64,000 bases of DNA from Gp6-AA40 sp035571515. Its GTDB lineage: Bacteria > Acidobacteriota > Vicinamibacteria > Vicinamibacterales > UBA2999. The notes beneath the pieces were generated by a model. The model ran no database searches and was not told where the DNA came from. It worked only from the letters and a program-made list of their open reading frames with translations. The position numbers and the translations under genes were made by a program. The stretch lies in the NCBI GenBank assembly GCA_035571515.1, contig DATNCQ010000143.1, forward strand, positions 26,445 through 90,444. Direction: 5' to 3'. Positions 30,177-37,768 of this stretch are shown one piece after another (positions within the stretch are counted from its first letter, which is position 1; every line of letters starts with the position of its first letter).

Positions 30177-31229
30177 ATGCATCCGAAGAATCGCGTGAAT
30201 CGACTCGGCGTGACGTCAATCGTGTGGCTGTGCCTGGCCTGCCCGGTGCTGGCCCAGGAACCGGCGGACACCGCGGCCGCGCCGGCAGCCGGCGCGTCGC
30301 CTGTCGTGACGTTCGGCGTCGTCTCGTTCCTCCAGTACGCCGCCGAACTGCACGAGTCCGACGGCTACAACGCGTTCGACGTCACCCGCGGCTACTTCGA
30401 CGTGCACGCGCGGCTGTCGAACCGCGTGCGCGCCCGGTTCACGCCCGACGTGCGGCCAACGACCGACGCGAGCCTGGCGACGAACATGGCGCTGCGCCTG
30501 GAATACGCGTACCTGGAAGCCAACCTGAGCGACCGGGCCTCGGTCGTCTTCGGCATGCACGAGACGCCCTGGCTCACGTTCGAGGAATCCATCAACCGCT
30601 ACCGCGTGCAGGGGCCGATGTTCGCCGAACGCCAGGGGCTGATCCCGGGGCCGAGCGACGTGGGCGCCAGCGTCTGGGCGAGAAGTGAGCGCGCGGAGTT
30701 TCACGTCGGCGTGTACAACGGCGAGGGGTATGGACGCGCCGAAGCGGACAAATACAAGAGCGTGCAGGGGCGCGCCACCGTCCGTCCGTTCAACGACGCC
30801 GGCGCGGCCGGCAAGGTGAGCATCTCGGGCTTTTACTCGTACGGCTGGTACGCGCGGGACCGCCCGCGCAACGTGGCCATCGTGATGGGCAGCTACGAGC
30901 AGCCGCATGTCGTCGCCACGGCGCAATACCTGACGGCCACCGACAACCCGTTCATCGCGCGGGACGTCCAGCGCCGCGGCCTGTCGCTCTTCGGCGAGGG
31001 CCGCCAGGGTGCGACGGGATGGGCCGCGGTGGGCAGCCTGGACCTCTTCGACCCGGACCGGTCCGACGACAGCGACTCGAGGAAACGCTACAGCTTCGGC
31101 GGCGCGCACTGGAGCCCGGTGGGACGCGGGAAACTCGGTATCGTGCTCACGCTCGAGCAGGTGGTTCGAGCGGCCAACGCGCAACTGCTCGAGCGGCGCC
31201 TGCTCCTGCAGACGCACCTCGAGTTCTAG
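30177..31229 (+). CDS. Porin-like outer-membrane beta-barrel protein
   Basis: 350 aa from ATG 30177. A signal peptide (LGVTSIVWLCLACPVLAQEP, cleavage after VLA) precedes a protein with alternating hydrophobic/polar strands and frequent aromatic girdle residues (YAYLEANLSDRASVVFGMHE, GFYSYGWYARD). The C-terminal residue is Phe (LLLQTHLEF), the usual recognition signal for the BAM complex. Size and pattern fit phosphate-selective porin O/P-like barrels. It follows the DUF1501 gene by 8 bp and likely completes the same transcription unit, giving the exported module an outer-membrane pore. Substrate unknown. Confidence 0.8.
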   Translation: MHPKNRVNRLGVTSIVWLCLACPVLAQEPADTAAAPAAGASPVVTFGVVSFLQYAAELHESDGYNAFDVTRGYFDVHARLSNRVRARFTPDVRPTTDASLATNMALRLEYAYLEANLSDRASVVFGMHETPWLTFEESINRYRVQGPMFAERQGLIPGPSDVGASVWARSERAEFHVGVYNGEGYGRAEADKYKSVQGRATVRPFNDAGAAGKVSISGFYSYGWYARDRPRNVAIVMGSYEQPHVVATAQYLTATDNPFIARDVQRRGLSLFGEGRQGATGWAAVGSLDLFDPDRSDDSDSRKRYSFGGAHWSPVGRGKLGIVLTLEQVVRAANAQLLERRLLLQTHLEF

Positions 31230-31738
31230 GCACAGCTCACCCGCGCATCGCGAGCGGCGGCGTGAGCGATGAAATCGATGTGAATCACGTTGAGGCGATA
31301 GAACAGCGGCGTGCAGAACGCGCCCGCCTGCCGTTCCGCGTCGAGGTGCCGGCTCGCGCCCGCGACCACGCGCACGCGGCCGCCGGCGGGACGAGCCGAA
31401 GCCACCTGCCGGAGGCGCTCCTCGAGGAGCGCATGGAGCAGGCCCTGGGTCGCCTCGCGCAGCAGCGCGATGTCATCGATGAAGAGCGTGCCGCCGCGCG
31501 CGAGCTCGAAATGGCGCCGCAGCACGACGTCTTCGCGGTCGTAGACGCGCCACGACCCATTCGACTTCTCGACGATGGCGCCGGGGTCGCCGACGGAAAA
31601 GATGACGAACGGCCGCTCGTAGCCCCCGCCATCGTGAATGAGACGCGCGCACATAGTGCGCTGGCGACGGCTGTCCGCCGTGACCAGCACCGGGACGTCG
31701 ACGCGCGCGGCCAGCTGAAGATCGTCTTCGGGCCCCAT
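31226..31738 (-). CDS. Degenerate sigma-54-activator (NtrC-type AAA) fragment
   Basis: 170 aa from ATG 31738 (MGPEDDLQLAARVDVPVLVT). Its order of motifs follows the NtrC AAA domain: VLVTADSRRQR where GExGTGKE should stand (Walker A lost), RPFVIFSVGDP for the NCAA strand, ARGGTLFIDDIALL matching the Walker B GGTLFLDEI block but with Asp-Asp, and LFYRLNVIHIDF for the sensor region. The GAFTGA loop that contacts sigma-54 and the C-terminal HTH are both missing. It cannot hydrolyse ATP in the usual way; it may be a binding or inhibitory relic. It converges with the porin gene, overlapping 4 nt. Confidence 0.72.
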   Translation of the reverse strand: MGPEDDLQLAARVDVPVLVTADSRRQRTMCARLIHDGGGYERPFVIFSVGDPGAIVEKSNGSWRVYDREDVVLRRHFELARGGTLFIDDIALLREATQGLLHALLEERLRQVASARPAGGRVRVVAGASRHLDAERQAGAFCTPLFYRLNVIHIDFIAHAAARDARVSCA

Positions 31739-31952
31739 GTGCAGTGGATGGACCTTTTGCCTACATAACGACGAGGCAGGCAAATCCGAACACGGCGGCG
31801 CCGGTCGGGCAATACAGTGAATTCCTAACAACTCCGTGCGGCCTTGCCGGCGACCGCACTCTTTCGCTAAATTTCCGCCGTCTCGCGGCCGATAATCACG
31901 TTGCCCCGCCACCGTCACTGAGGAACCTGGACCCAGCAAGGAGCACCGCACC

Positions 31953-32462
31953 ATGAGCAATCCCTACGCGCCGCCGCAGGCCACCGTCGCGGACGTCGTC
32001 GATCCCCGTCTCGGGCAGGTCGCCGCCGAACGTGGAACCCGGCTGGCGGCCGCCATTCTCGACGGCCTCGTCATCGGCGCGATGATCTACGCGCCGTTCT
32101 TCGTCGGCGCCGTCATCGGCGGGATCGCGGGCGGGGCCAATCCGCAACCATTCAGGATGACGGGCCCGCTGTTCGCCGGCCTCGGCGTCAGCGCCATCGG
32201 CTTCATCATCTGGTGCTGGATCACCATCGTGCTCGTGCGGCGCAACGGGCAGTCGATCGCCAAGAAGGCGTTGAACATCAAGGTCGTGCGCACCGACGGC
32301 TCGCCCATCACCCTCGCGCGCATTTTCTTCCTGCGGAACCTCGTGAACGGGGCGCTCAGCATCATCCCGTTGTACGGGTTCATCGATCTGCTGTTCATCT
32401 TCAACGAGCAGCGGCAGTGCCTGCACGACAAGATCGCCGACACGATCGTTGTCAAAGCCTGA
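31953..32462 (+). CDS. RDD-family membrane protein 1
   Basis: 169 aa, start ATG 31953 with AAGGAG 11 nt before. After MSNPYAPPQA, the RDD domain begins with RGTRLAAAILDGLVIGAMI (Arg and the Asp of the RDD motif in helix 1). Two further membrane segments follow (GLGVSAIGFIIWCWITIVLV, ALSIIPLYGFIDLLFIF) and the IVRTDGSPITLAR-type loop. RDD proteins are implicated in membrane transport or Na+ efflux, mostly uncharacterised. It opens a seven- or eight-gene co-directional operon. Overlaps the next gene by 14 nt. Confidence 0.88.
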   Translation: MSNPYAPPQATVADVVDPRLGQVAAERGTRLAAAILDGLVIGAMIYAPFFVGAVIGGIAGGANPQPFRMTGPLFAGLGVSAIGFIIWCWITIVLVRRNGQSIAKKALNIKVVRTDGSPITLARIFFLRNLVNGALSIIPLYGFIDLLFIFNEQRQCLHDKIADTIVVKA

Positions 32463-33174
32463 TCGCGCCACGGTCCGGCGCCACGTTCTCGATACGGTCG
32501 TTGCCAGCGAGACGCCCGAAGGCATCATGCTGGAGCTGCGTCCGGCGGGTCTCGGCGCGCGCTACTACGCGTGCATGGTGGACTGGCTGATCCGGCTCGC
32601 CGCGATCAACGCCTGCGCGATGATCGTCCCGTTCCTGGGAGGCATCGGCGTCGCGTTCTGGCTGATCCTGATCTTCGTGCTCGAGTGGCTGTATCCCGTC
32701 CTGTTCGAGCTGAGCGCCGCGGGCGCGACGCCGGGCAAGCGCGCCTTCGGCCTGAAGGTCGTCATGGACAACGGCCTGCCGATCACCGCCGCGGCGTCGA
32801 TGACGAGAAACCTGCTGCGCGTCGCCGACTTCCTGCCGTTCGCGTTCGGCTTCGGCGTGGTCAGCATGTTGACGCGCGGCGACAGCAAGCGGCTCGGCGA
32901 CCTGGCCGCCGGCACGCTCGTCGTGCACGCCCGCCGCGCCGATCGTCACGCCGCGATCGAGGAAGGAGCGCCGGTAATGCCGGTGCGGCCGCTCGCGCCG
33001 GAGGATCAGGCGGCGCTGGTGGCGCTGGCCGCGCGCGCGCCGCGGCTGACGCCGGCGCGGCTCGACGAGCTGGCGGCGCTGGCCGCCGGGGTCGCGGGCA
33101 ACGACGGACAGACGGGGCCGGTCGTGACGCGACGCGTGCTCGGCGTCGCACAGTGGGTGCTCGGCCGGCGATGA
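32449..33174 (+). CDS. RDD-family membrane protein 2
   Basis: 241 aa from TTG 32449, inside the upstream gene end. The RDD domain occupies residues about 30-160: LGARYYACMVDWLIRLAAI, then GGIGVAFWLILIFVLEWLYP and the RDD landmark GATPGKRAFGLKVVMDNG. The region from about 165 is a cytoplasmic tail with helical leucine/alanine-rich segment (LAPEDQAALVALAARAPRLT), perhaps a protein contact site to the AAA ATPase encoded downstream. The stop overlaps the next ATG (ATGA). Confidence 0.85.
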   Translation: MSKPDRATVRRHVLDTVVASETPEGIMLELRPAGLGARYYACMVDWLIRLAAINACAMIVPFLGGIGVAFWLILIFVLEWLYPVLFELSAAGATPGKRAFGLKVVMDNGLPITAAASMTRNLLRVADFLPFAFGFGVVSMLTRGDSKRLGDLAAGTLVVHARRADRHAAIEEGAPVMPVRPLAPEDQAALVALAARAPRLTPARLDELAALAAGVAGNDGQTGPVVTRRVLGVAQWVLGRR

Positions 33175-34154
33175 TGACGCCGTTGCGCTTCCAGGAGCTG
33201 TACGAGGGCGACTGGGCGGAGCTCCAGGCGCTGCTCGACGCGCTCACCACCAGTTCACTGACCTCCACGCGGCGCGGCAACGCGTCGGGCGCGCGCGCCG
33301 CGGCGCTGTACCGGCAGGCGTGCGAGCACCTCGCGCTCGCGCGCGCACGCTCGTATCCGGCCTACCTCGTCGACCGGCTCGAGGAACTGACCTCGCGCGC
33401 GCACCAGCTGATCTACCAGCAGCGCGAGTTCGGCCTCGGCCGCCTGCGGCGGCTGATCAACGTTGACTTTCCATCGGCGGTGAGGGATCACCGCGTCTAC
33501 GTGGCCGTCGCGGCGGCGACGTTTCTGCTGCCGACCCTCCTCGTCGGCCTGCTGGTGTACTCGCGCCCGGAGATGATCCTGTCGGTCGTCGACTCCGACA
33601 CCGCCTCGCAGTTCGAGCAGATGTATTCGCCCGACGCCGACTCCATCGGACGCACGCGCGAGGCGCGCACCGACTGGACGATGTTCGGCTACTACATCCG
33701 CAACAACGTGGGTGTCGCGTTCCAGTGCTTCGCCGGCGGACTGTTCGCGGGCCTCGGCACGCTGTTCTTCCTCGCCTACAACGGCGCGTTCGGCGGCGCG
33801 CTGGCCGGCTACCTGACGGGCCGCGGGCTCTCGTCGACGTTCTACTCGTTTGTCGCCACGCATTCCGCGTTCGAGCTGACAGCCATCGTGCTCGCCGGCG
33901 CCGCCGGATTGCGGCTGGGCCACGCGCTGCTCTCCCCCGGGCGTCTCACGCGCCGTCAATCGCTGGTGCAGGCATCGCGCGAGTCGATGGTGGTGATCTA
34001 CGGCGTGACAGGCATGCTGCTCGTCGCCGCCGGGATCGAGGCGTTCTGGTCGTCGGCGACGTGGATTGCGCCGGCGGTCAAGTACGGCGTTGCCGCAGTG
34101 TGCTGGCTCGCCGTGCTCGGCTATCTCACGCTCCAGGGGCGCCATGCAGGTTGA
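33171..34154 (+). CDS. SpoIIM-like integral membrane protein
   Basis: 327 aa from ATG 33171. The first 100 residues are soluble and helical (LRFQELYEGDWAELQALLDA, YQQREFGLGRLRRLINVDFP). Five to six membrane helices follow: VYVAVAAATFLLPTLLVGLL, then NVGVAFQCFAGGLFAGLGTL, LAGYLTGRG, ATHSAFELTAIVLAGAAGLR and a C-terminal pair. This is the stage II sporulation protein M / DUF95 pattern, found in many non-sporulating bacteria beside MoxR-DUF58 operons. No sporulation role is implied. Overlaps the following gene by 11 nt. Confidence 0.86.
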   Translation: MMTPLRFQELYEGDWAELQALLDALTTSSLTSTRRGNASGARAAALYRQACEHLALARARSYPAYLVDRLEELTSRAHQLIYQQREFGLGRLRRLINVDFPSAVRDHRVYVAVAAATFLLPTLLVGLLVYSRPEMILSVVDSDTASQFEQMYSPDADSIGRTREARTDWTMFGYYIRNNVGVAFQCFAGGLFAGLGTLFFLAYNGAFGGALAGYLTGRGLSSTFYSFVATHSAFELTAIVLAGAAGLRLGHALLSPGRLTRRQSLVQASRESMVVIYGVTGMLLVAAGIEAFWSSATWIAPAVKYGVAAVCWLAVLGYLTLQGRHAG

Positions 34155-34878
34155 CGCGCTCGCCGTCCGGCTTCGCCCGCGCACGCCGACGGAAGCCTCG
34201 GATCTCGGCGTGCGGCTGTGTCAGCATGCCGCGGCGTCCGTGTTTCCCTGCTACCTGCTCGTGGCCGTTCCGGTGCTCGCCTTGGCGGTGTCGTCGTTCG
34301 AGATCGCGAGCTGGCTGCCCGGCCTCGTCATCTGGTGGTCGAAGCCGTGGCTGGATCGCACCATCCTGTTCGTGCTGTCGCGCGCCGCGTTCGGCCAGCG
34401 CACCACCGTCGGCGATCTCTGGCGCGCGCAGCGGGAGGTCTGGTGGCGGCAGCTCGTATTCACGCTGACGATACGGCGGCTGACACTGTGGCGGTCGTTG
34501 ACGCAGCCGGTCTACCAGCTCGAGGGTCTCTCCGTCTTCCGCGCGGGCGCACGTGTTCGCCAGATTCGCCACAAAACGGCTGGCGCCGCGTTCATGATGA
34601 CGCACGCCTTCAGCATGGCGGAGACCGCCCTGTTCTGCTCGCTGCTGTCGCTGATGTTCTGGCTCGCGCCGCAGGGGATGGCGCCCGACTTCACGCAGCT
34701 GCTGTCCGGTGAGGGCGGCGCGTTTCTCACGGTGACGCTTCCCGTCAGCCTCGCGTTCGCGGTACTGATCGTCGAGCCGTTCTATGTCGCCGCCGGATTT
34801 GCGATGTACCTCAACCGGCGCGCCGAGCTCGAAGCGTGGGACATCGAGCAGGAATTCCGCCGTGCGTTCGGGAACTGA
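34144..34878 (+). CDS. Membrane protein of the MoxR-DUF58 operon, unknown family
   Basis: 244 aa from ATG 34144. Three hydrophobic stretches are visible, about residues 33-60 (AASVFPCYLLVAVPVLALAV), 155-180 (TALFCSLLSLMFWLAPQG) and 195-220 (LPVSLAFAVLIVEPFYVAAG). Between them lies an amphipathic basic region (WRAQREVWWRQLVFTLTIRR) and a conserved-looking LTQPVYQLEG. The ending LNRRAELEAWDIEQEFRRAF recalls the C-termini of proteins preceding DUF4129 in such operons. No family name can be assigned. One base separates its stop from the next ATG region (TGAGATG). Confidence 0.72.
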   Translation: MQVDALAVRLRPRTPTEASDLGVRLCQHAAASVFPCYLLVAVPVLALAVSSFEIASWLPGLVIWWSKPWLDRTILFVLSRAAFGQRTTVGDLWRAQREVWWRQLVFTLTIRRLTLWRSLTQPVYQLEGLSVFRAGARVRQIRHKTAGAAFMMTHAFSMAETALFCSLLSLMFWLAPQGMAPDFTQLLSGEGGAFLTVTLPVSLAFAVLIVEPFYVAAGFAMYLNRRAELEAWDIEQEFRRAFGN

Positions 34879-34879
34879 G

Positions 34880-35638
34880 ATGATCGGTGCTCGTGTCGCC
34901 GTGTGCCTGCTCCTGCTGACGCCCGCGGGCCCCGCCGCAGCACGTGCGGCGCAGGTGGACGAGGCGCCCCGGGCCGTTGCCGCACCCGACGCCGCCGCGA
35001 TCGCGCGCGCGCTTGCCAGGGTGAAAGCCGATCCGAATCTCGCCACGTCGCGGACGATCAAGACGCTCAGGTGGAAAACGTCCGCCACGCGATCGTCCGG
35101 CACGCCGGCATGGCTCCAGTGGATGGTCGGGCTGTTCCGCTGGTTCGACCAGGGCGCTCGCCTCCTGGTCTGGTGCGCGGCGGTCGTGCTGGCGGGCATG
35201 CTCGGCGCCTACATCTATCGCGTCGTCCGCGCGAGGGTCGCGCGGACGGCCGCCGGCGAGTTCGTCGCGCCGACGCACGTGCAGGACCTCGACATCAGGC
35301 CTGAATCGCTGCCGGACGACATCGGTGCGGCCGCGCGCGGGCTCTGGGACCGCGGCGACCATCGAGCGGCGCTGGCGCTCCTCTACCGCGGGCTGCTCTC
35401 ACGGCTCGCGCACGCGCACCGGGTACCCATCCGCGACTCGAGCACCGAAGGCGATTGCCTCGCGCTGGCCTCCACGCACCTCGACCACGCACGGCACGAA
35501 TACGTGTTCCGCCTCGTGCGGCTCTGGCAGCAGACGGTCTACGGGCACGACTCCGCCGAGACGACCGTCGTGTACGGGCTGTGCGACGGCTTTGCGCCGG
35601 CACTCGATGCGGCGGCCGCAGCGGAGGTCCGGGCATGA
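34880..35638 (+). CDS. DUF4129-containing membrane protein
   Basis: 252 aa from ATG 34880. The N-terminus (MIGARVAVCLLLLTPAGPAA) is a signal peptide or anchor, and a second hydrophobic helix lies at about 95-115 (LLVWCAAVVLAGMLGAYIYR). The cytoplasmic C-terminal part from about 145 is the DUF4129 domain: WDRGDHRAALALLYRGLLSR, STEGDCLALAS, FRLVRLWQQTVYG. DUF4129 commonly accompanies transglutaminase-like or DUF4350/MoxR genes and is of unknown function. It ends with the ATGA overlap to the DUF4350 gene. Confidence 0.82.
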   Translation: MIGARVAVCLLLLTPAGPAAARAAQVDEAPRAVAAPDAAAIARALARVKADPNLATSRTIKTLRWKTSATRSSGTPAWLQWMVGLFRWFDQGARLLVWCAAVVLAGMLGAYIYRVVRARVARTAAGEFVAPTHVQDLDIRPESLPDDIGAAARGLWDRGDHRAALALLYRGLLSRLAHAHRVPIRDSSTEGDCLALASTHLDHARHEYVFRLVRLWQQTVYGHDSAETTVVYGLCDGFAPALDAAAAAEVRA

Positions 35639-36801
35639 CGCGGCGAGCGATGCTCGTCCTCCTGGTGATCGCCGTATGCGCCGCCGTCGGGTATTGGGTG
35701 GCGACGCGCACGGAGTGGGTGGACATCGAGGTGCCGATGCCCCCGCGCGGCGAGGCGCGTACGAATCAGACCTACGCGGCACAGCGATTCGTCGAGGCGC
35801 TCGGCGCCCGCGCCACACGCGACCTCGAACTGCCGGCGCCGCCGCCGACTTCGGTCATCGTCCTGTCAGCGTGGACGTGGGACCTGAGCCCGGCCCGGCG
35901 CGGCTCGCTCGAGCGCTGGGTCGAATCGGGCGGACGGCTCGTCCTCGACAGCTCGGTCAGGACGAACGCGGAATTCCGCAAGTGGTCGGGCATCGGCTAC
36001 GACTACCGCGAGTCCGATGACGACCGGACGAAACGCGACCAGCCGTGCTCGCGCTACGACGAGGAGCCGGCTGTCCGTGACGGCGCCGCTGCGAACGAGC
36101 GCCCCCTGCTCTGCGACTTCGACGATGAATTCTTCCTGACGACGAGCCGGCCGGCGGAATGGACGCTGCGCGACGCGAAGACGGGCGTGCAGGTGGCGCG
36201 GGTCCGCGTCGGACGCGGCAGCGTCACGAGCGTCAACGGCGATCCGTTTCGCGCGCGGCGGCTGTTCGACGGCGACCATGGATGGCTGCTGGTGAAGGCG
36301 GCCGCTCTTCAGCCGGGCGACGAGGTCCATTTCCTGTCGGAGGGCGACTACCCGTCGCTGCTGGCGCTGACGTGGCAGCGCGGCGCGCCGGTCGTCATCC
36401 TGGCCGCGGTGGTGGTCGCCTTCCTGCTCTGGCGCGGAGGCATCCGGTTCGGTCCGCTGGCCGCGCCGGCGCCGACTGCGCGGCGATCGCTCGCCGAGCA
36501 AATCCGCGGCACGGGCCGTTTCGCGCTGCATCATGGTGGCAGCGAGGCGCTGCACGCCGCGTCCGCCCGCGCGTTCGACGAAGCCGCGCGGCGGCGCGTC
36601 GCTGGCTACGCGCAGCTGCCGGCGAGAGCGCGCACCGACGCGGTCGCCCGGCTGACGGGCGTCGAGGCGGGCGCGCTGGCGGCGGCGGTCCTCAGCGTGC
36701 GGGCGCACCATCCGCACGAACTGCGCCGGACCATTGCGCTGCTCGAAACCGCGCGGCGCCGTCTGCTCGTGAACGAGGCAAGGTCACCACATGGAAACTA
36801 G
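35635..36801 (+). CDS. DUF4350-containing membrane protein
   Basis: 388 aa from ATG 35635. N-terminal anchor MLVLLVIAVCAAVGYWVAT, then an extracytoplasmic region with AAQRFVEALGARATRDLELP and VIVLSAWTWDLSPARRGSLE plus GGRLVLDSS, the ThuA/GATase-like fold of DUF4350. A second membrane helix is at about 260-280 (APVVILAAVVVAFLLWRGG), followed by a cytoplasmic helical tail (residues 300-388). In related operons DUF4350 sits upstream of the MoxR ATPase just as here. Overlaps moxR by 11 nt. Confidence 0.82.
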   Translation: MTRRAMLVLLVIAVCAAVGYWVATRTEWVDIEVPMPPRGEARTNQTYAAQRFVEALGARATRDLELPAPPPTSVIVLSAWTWDLSPARRGSLERWVESGGRLVLDSSVRTNAEFRKWSGIGYDYRESDDDRTKRDQPCSRYDEEPAVRDGAAANERPLLCDFDDEFFLTTSRPAEWTLRDAKTGVQVARVRVGRGSVTSVNGDPFRARRLFDGDHGWLLVKAAALQPGDEVHFLSEGDYPSLLALTWQRGAPVVILAAVVVAFLLWRGGIRFGPLAAPAPTARRSLAEQIRGTGRFALHHGGSEALHAASARAFDEAARRRVAGYAQLPARARTDAVARLTGVEAGALAAAVLSVRAHHPHELRRTIALLETARRRLLVNEARSPHGN

Positions 36802-37768
36802 TCAATTGAACGCACTCGACGAAGCCGTCGCGATGGTCGGCTCGCTCCGCGCCAGCATTCACAAGGCGATGGTCGGGCAGGCGGCCGTCATCGAGCAGGT
36901 CCTGATCGCGCTCGTCGCCTCGGGTCACGTGCTCATCGAAGGCGTGCCGGGCCTCGGCAAGACACTGCTGGTGCGGGCGCTCGCGAAAGCGTTGTCGCTG
37001 GCGCACGGACGGATCCAATTCACCCCCGACATGCTGCCGTCCGACATCACGGGACACGCGGTGCTCGACCCGGCGACACGCCAGCTGCGCGTCGTCCGCG
37101 GCCCGGTCTTCACGCAGCTGCTGCTCGCGGACGAAATCAACCGCGCGCCGGCGAAGACGCAGAGCGCGCTGCTCGAGGTGATGCAGGAATACCAGGTCAC
37201 CCTCGAAGGGCACGCGCTGCCGGTGCCGACGCCGTTCATGGTGCTCGCCACGCAGAACCCGGTCGAAACCGAGGGGACGTATCCGCTGCCCGAGGCGCAG
37301 CTCGATCGATTCCTGTTCAAGATCGAGATCGGTTACCCGTCGAGCGCGGAAGAAGTGGATGTCGTGATCCGCGCGACCGATGCACAGCCTGGCAACGAGC
37401 TGCCGCTGTCGGAGGTGACGCCGTGCCTCGACGCCGCCGCCGTGACGAAGCTGCAGCAGCTTGCCGCCCGGCAGCGGGTCGATGCGCAGGTCGTCGATTA
37501 CGCCGTCCGCATGACGCGGGCGACGCGGGACTACCCCGGCCTCGCCTTCGGCGCCAGCTCGCGTGGAGCACTCGCGCTCGTTCGCGGGGGACGCGCGGCG
37601 GCGCTCCTCGACGGGCGCGATTACGTGACGCCCGACGACATCAAGCGCATCGCGCTGCCCGCGCTGCGTCACCGGGTGGCGCTGGCGCCGGACGCGCTGC
37701 TCGAGGGCCGCCAGACCAACGATCTGCTGGCGGGCGTCATCGAAACCGTTGCCGCGCCGCGTGGCTAG
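36791..37768 (+). CDS. MoxR-family AAA+ ATPase
   Basis: 325 aa. AAA+ motifs: Walker A HVLIEGVPGLGKTLLVRALA (about 46-65), Walker B LLLADEINRAPAKTQSALLE (about 112-131), sensor-1 FMVLATQNPVETEGTYPLPE (about 151-170), and arginine-finger region AQLDRFLFKIE. MoxR ATPases act as chaperones for maturation of metal-loaded or multi-subunit complexes together with DUF58/VWA partners. The position between DUF4350 and DUF58 genes is standard. The downstream DUF58 gene starts within its last codons. Confidence 0.94.
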   Translation: METSQLNALDEAVAMVGSLRASIHKAMVGQAAVIEQVLIALVASGHVLIEGVPGLGKTLLVRALAKALSLAHGRIQFTPDMLPSDITGHAVLDPATRQLRVVRGPVFTQLLLADEINRAPAKTQSALLEVMQEYQVTLEGHALPVPTPFMVLATQNPVETEGTYPLPEAQLDRFLFKIEIGYPSSAEEVDVVIRATDAQPGNELPLSEVTPCLDAAAVTKLQQLAARQRVDAQVVDYAVRMTRATRDYPGLAFGASSRGALALVRGGRAAALLDGRDYVTPDDIKRIALPALRHRVALAPDALLEGRQTNDLLAGVIETVAAPRG

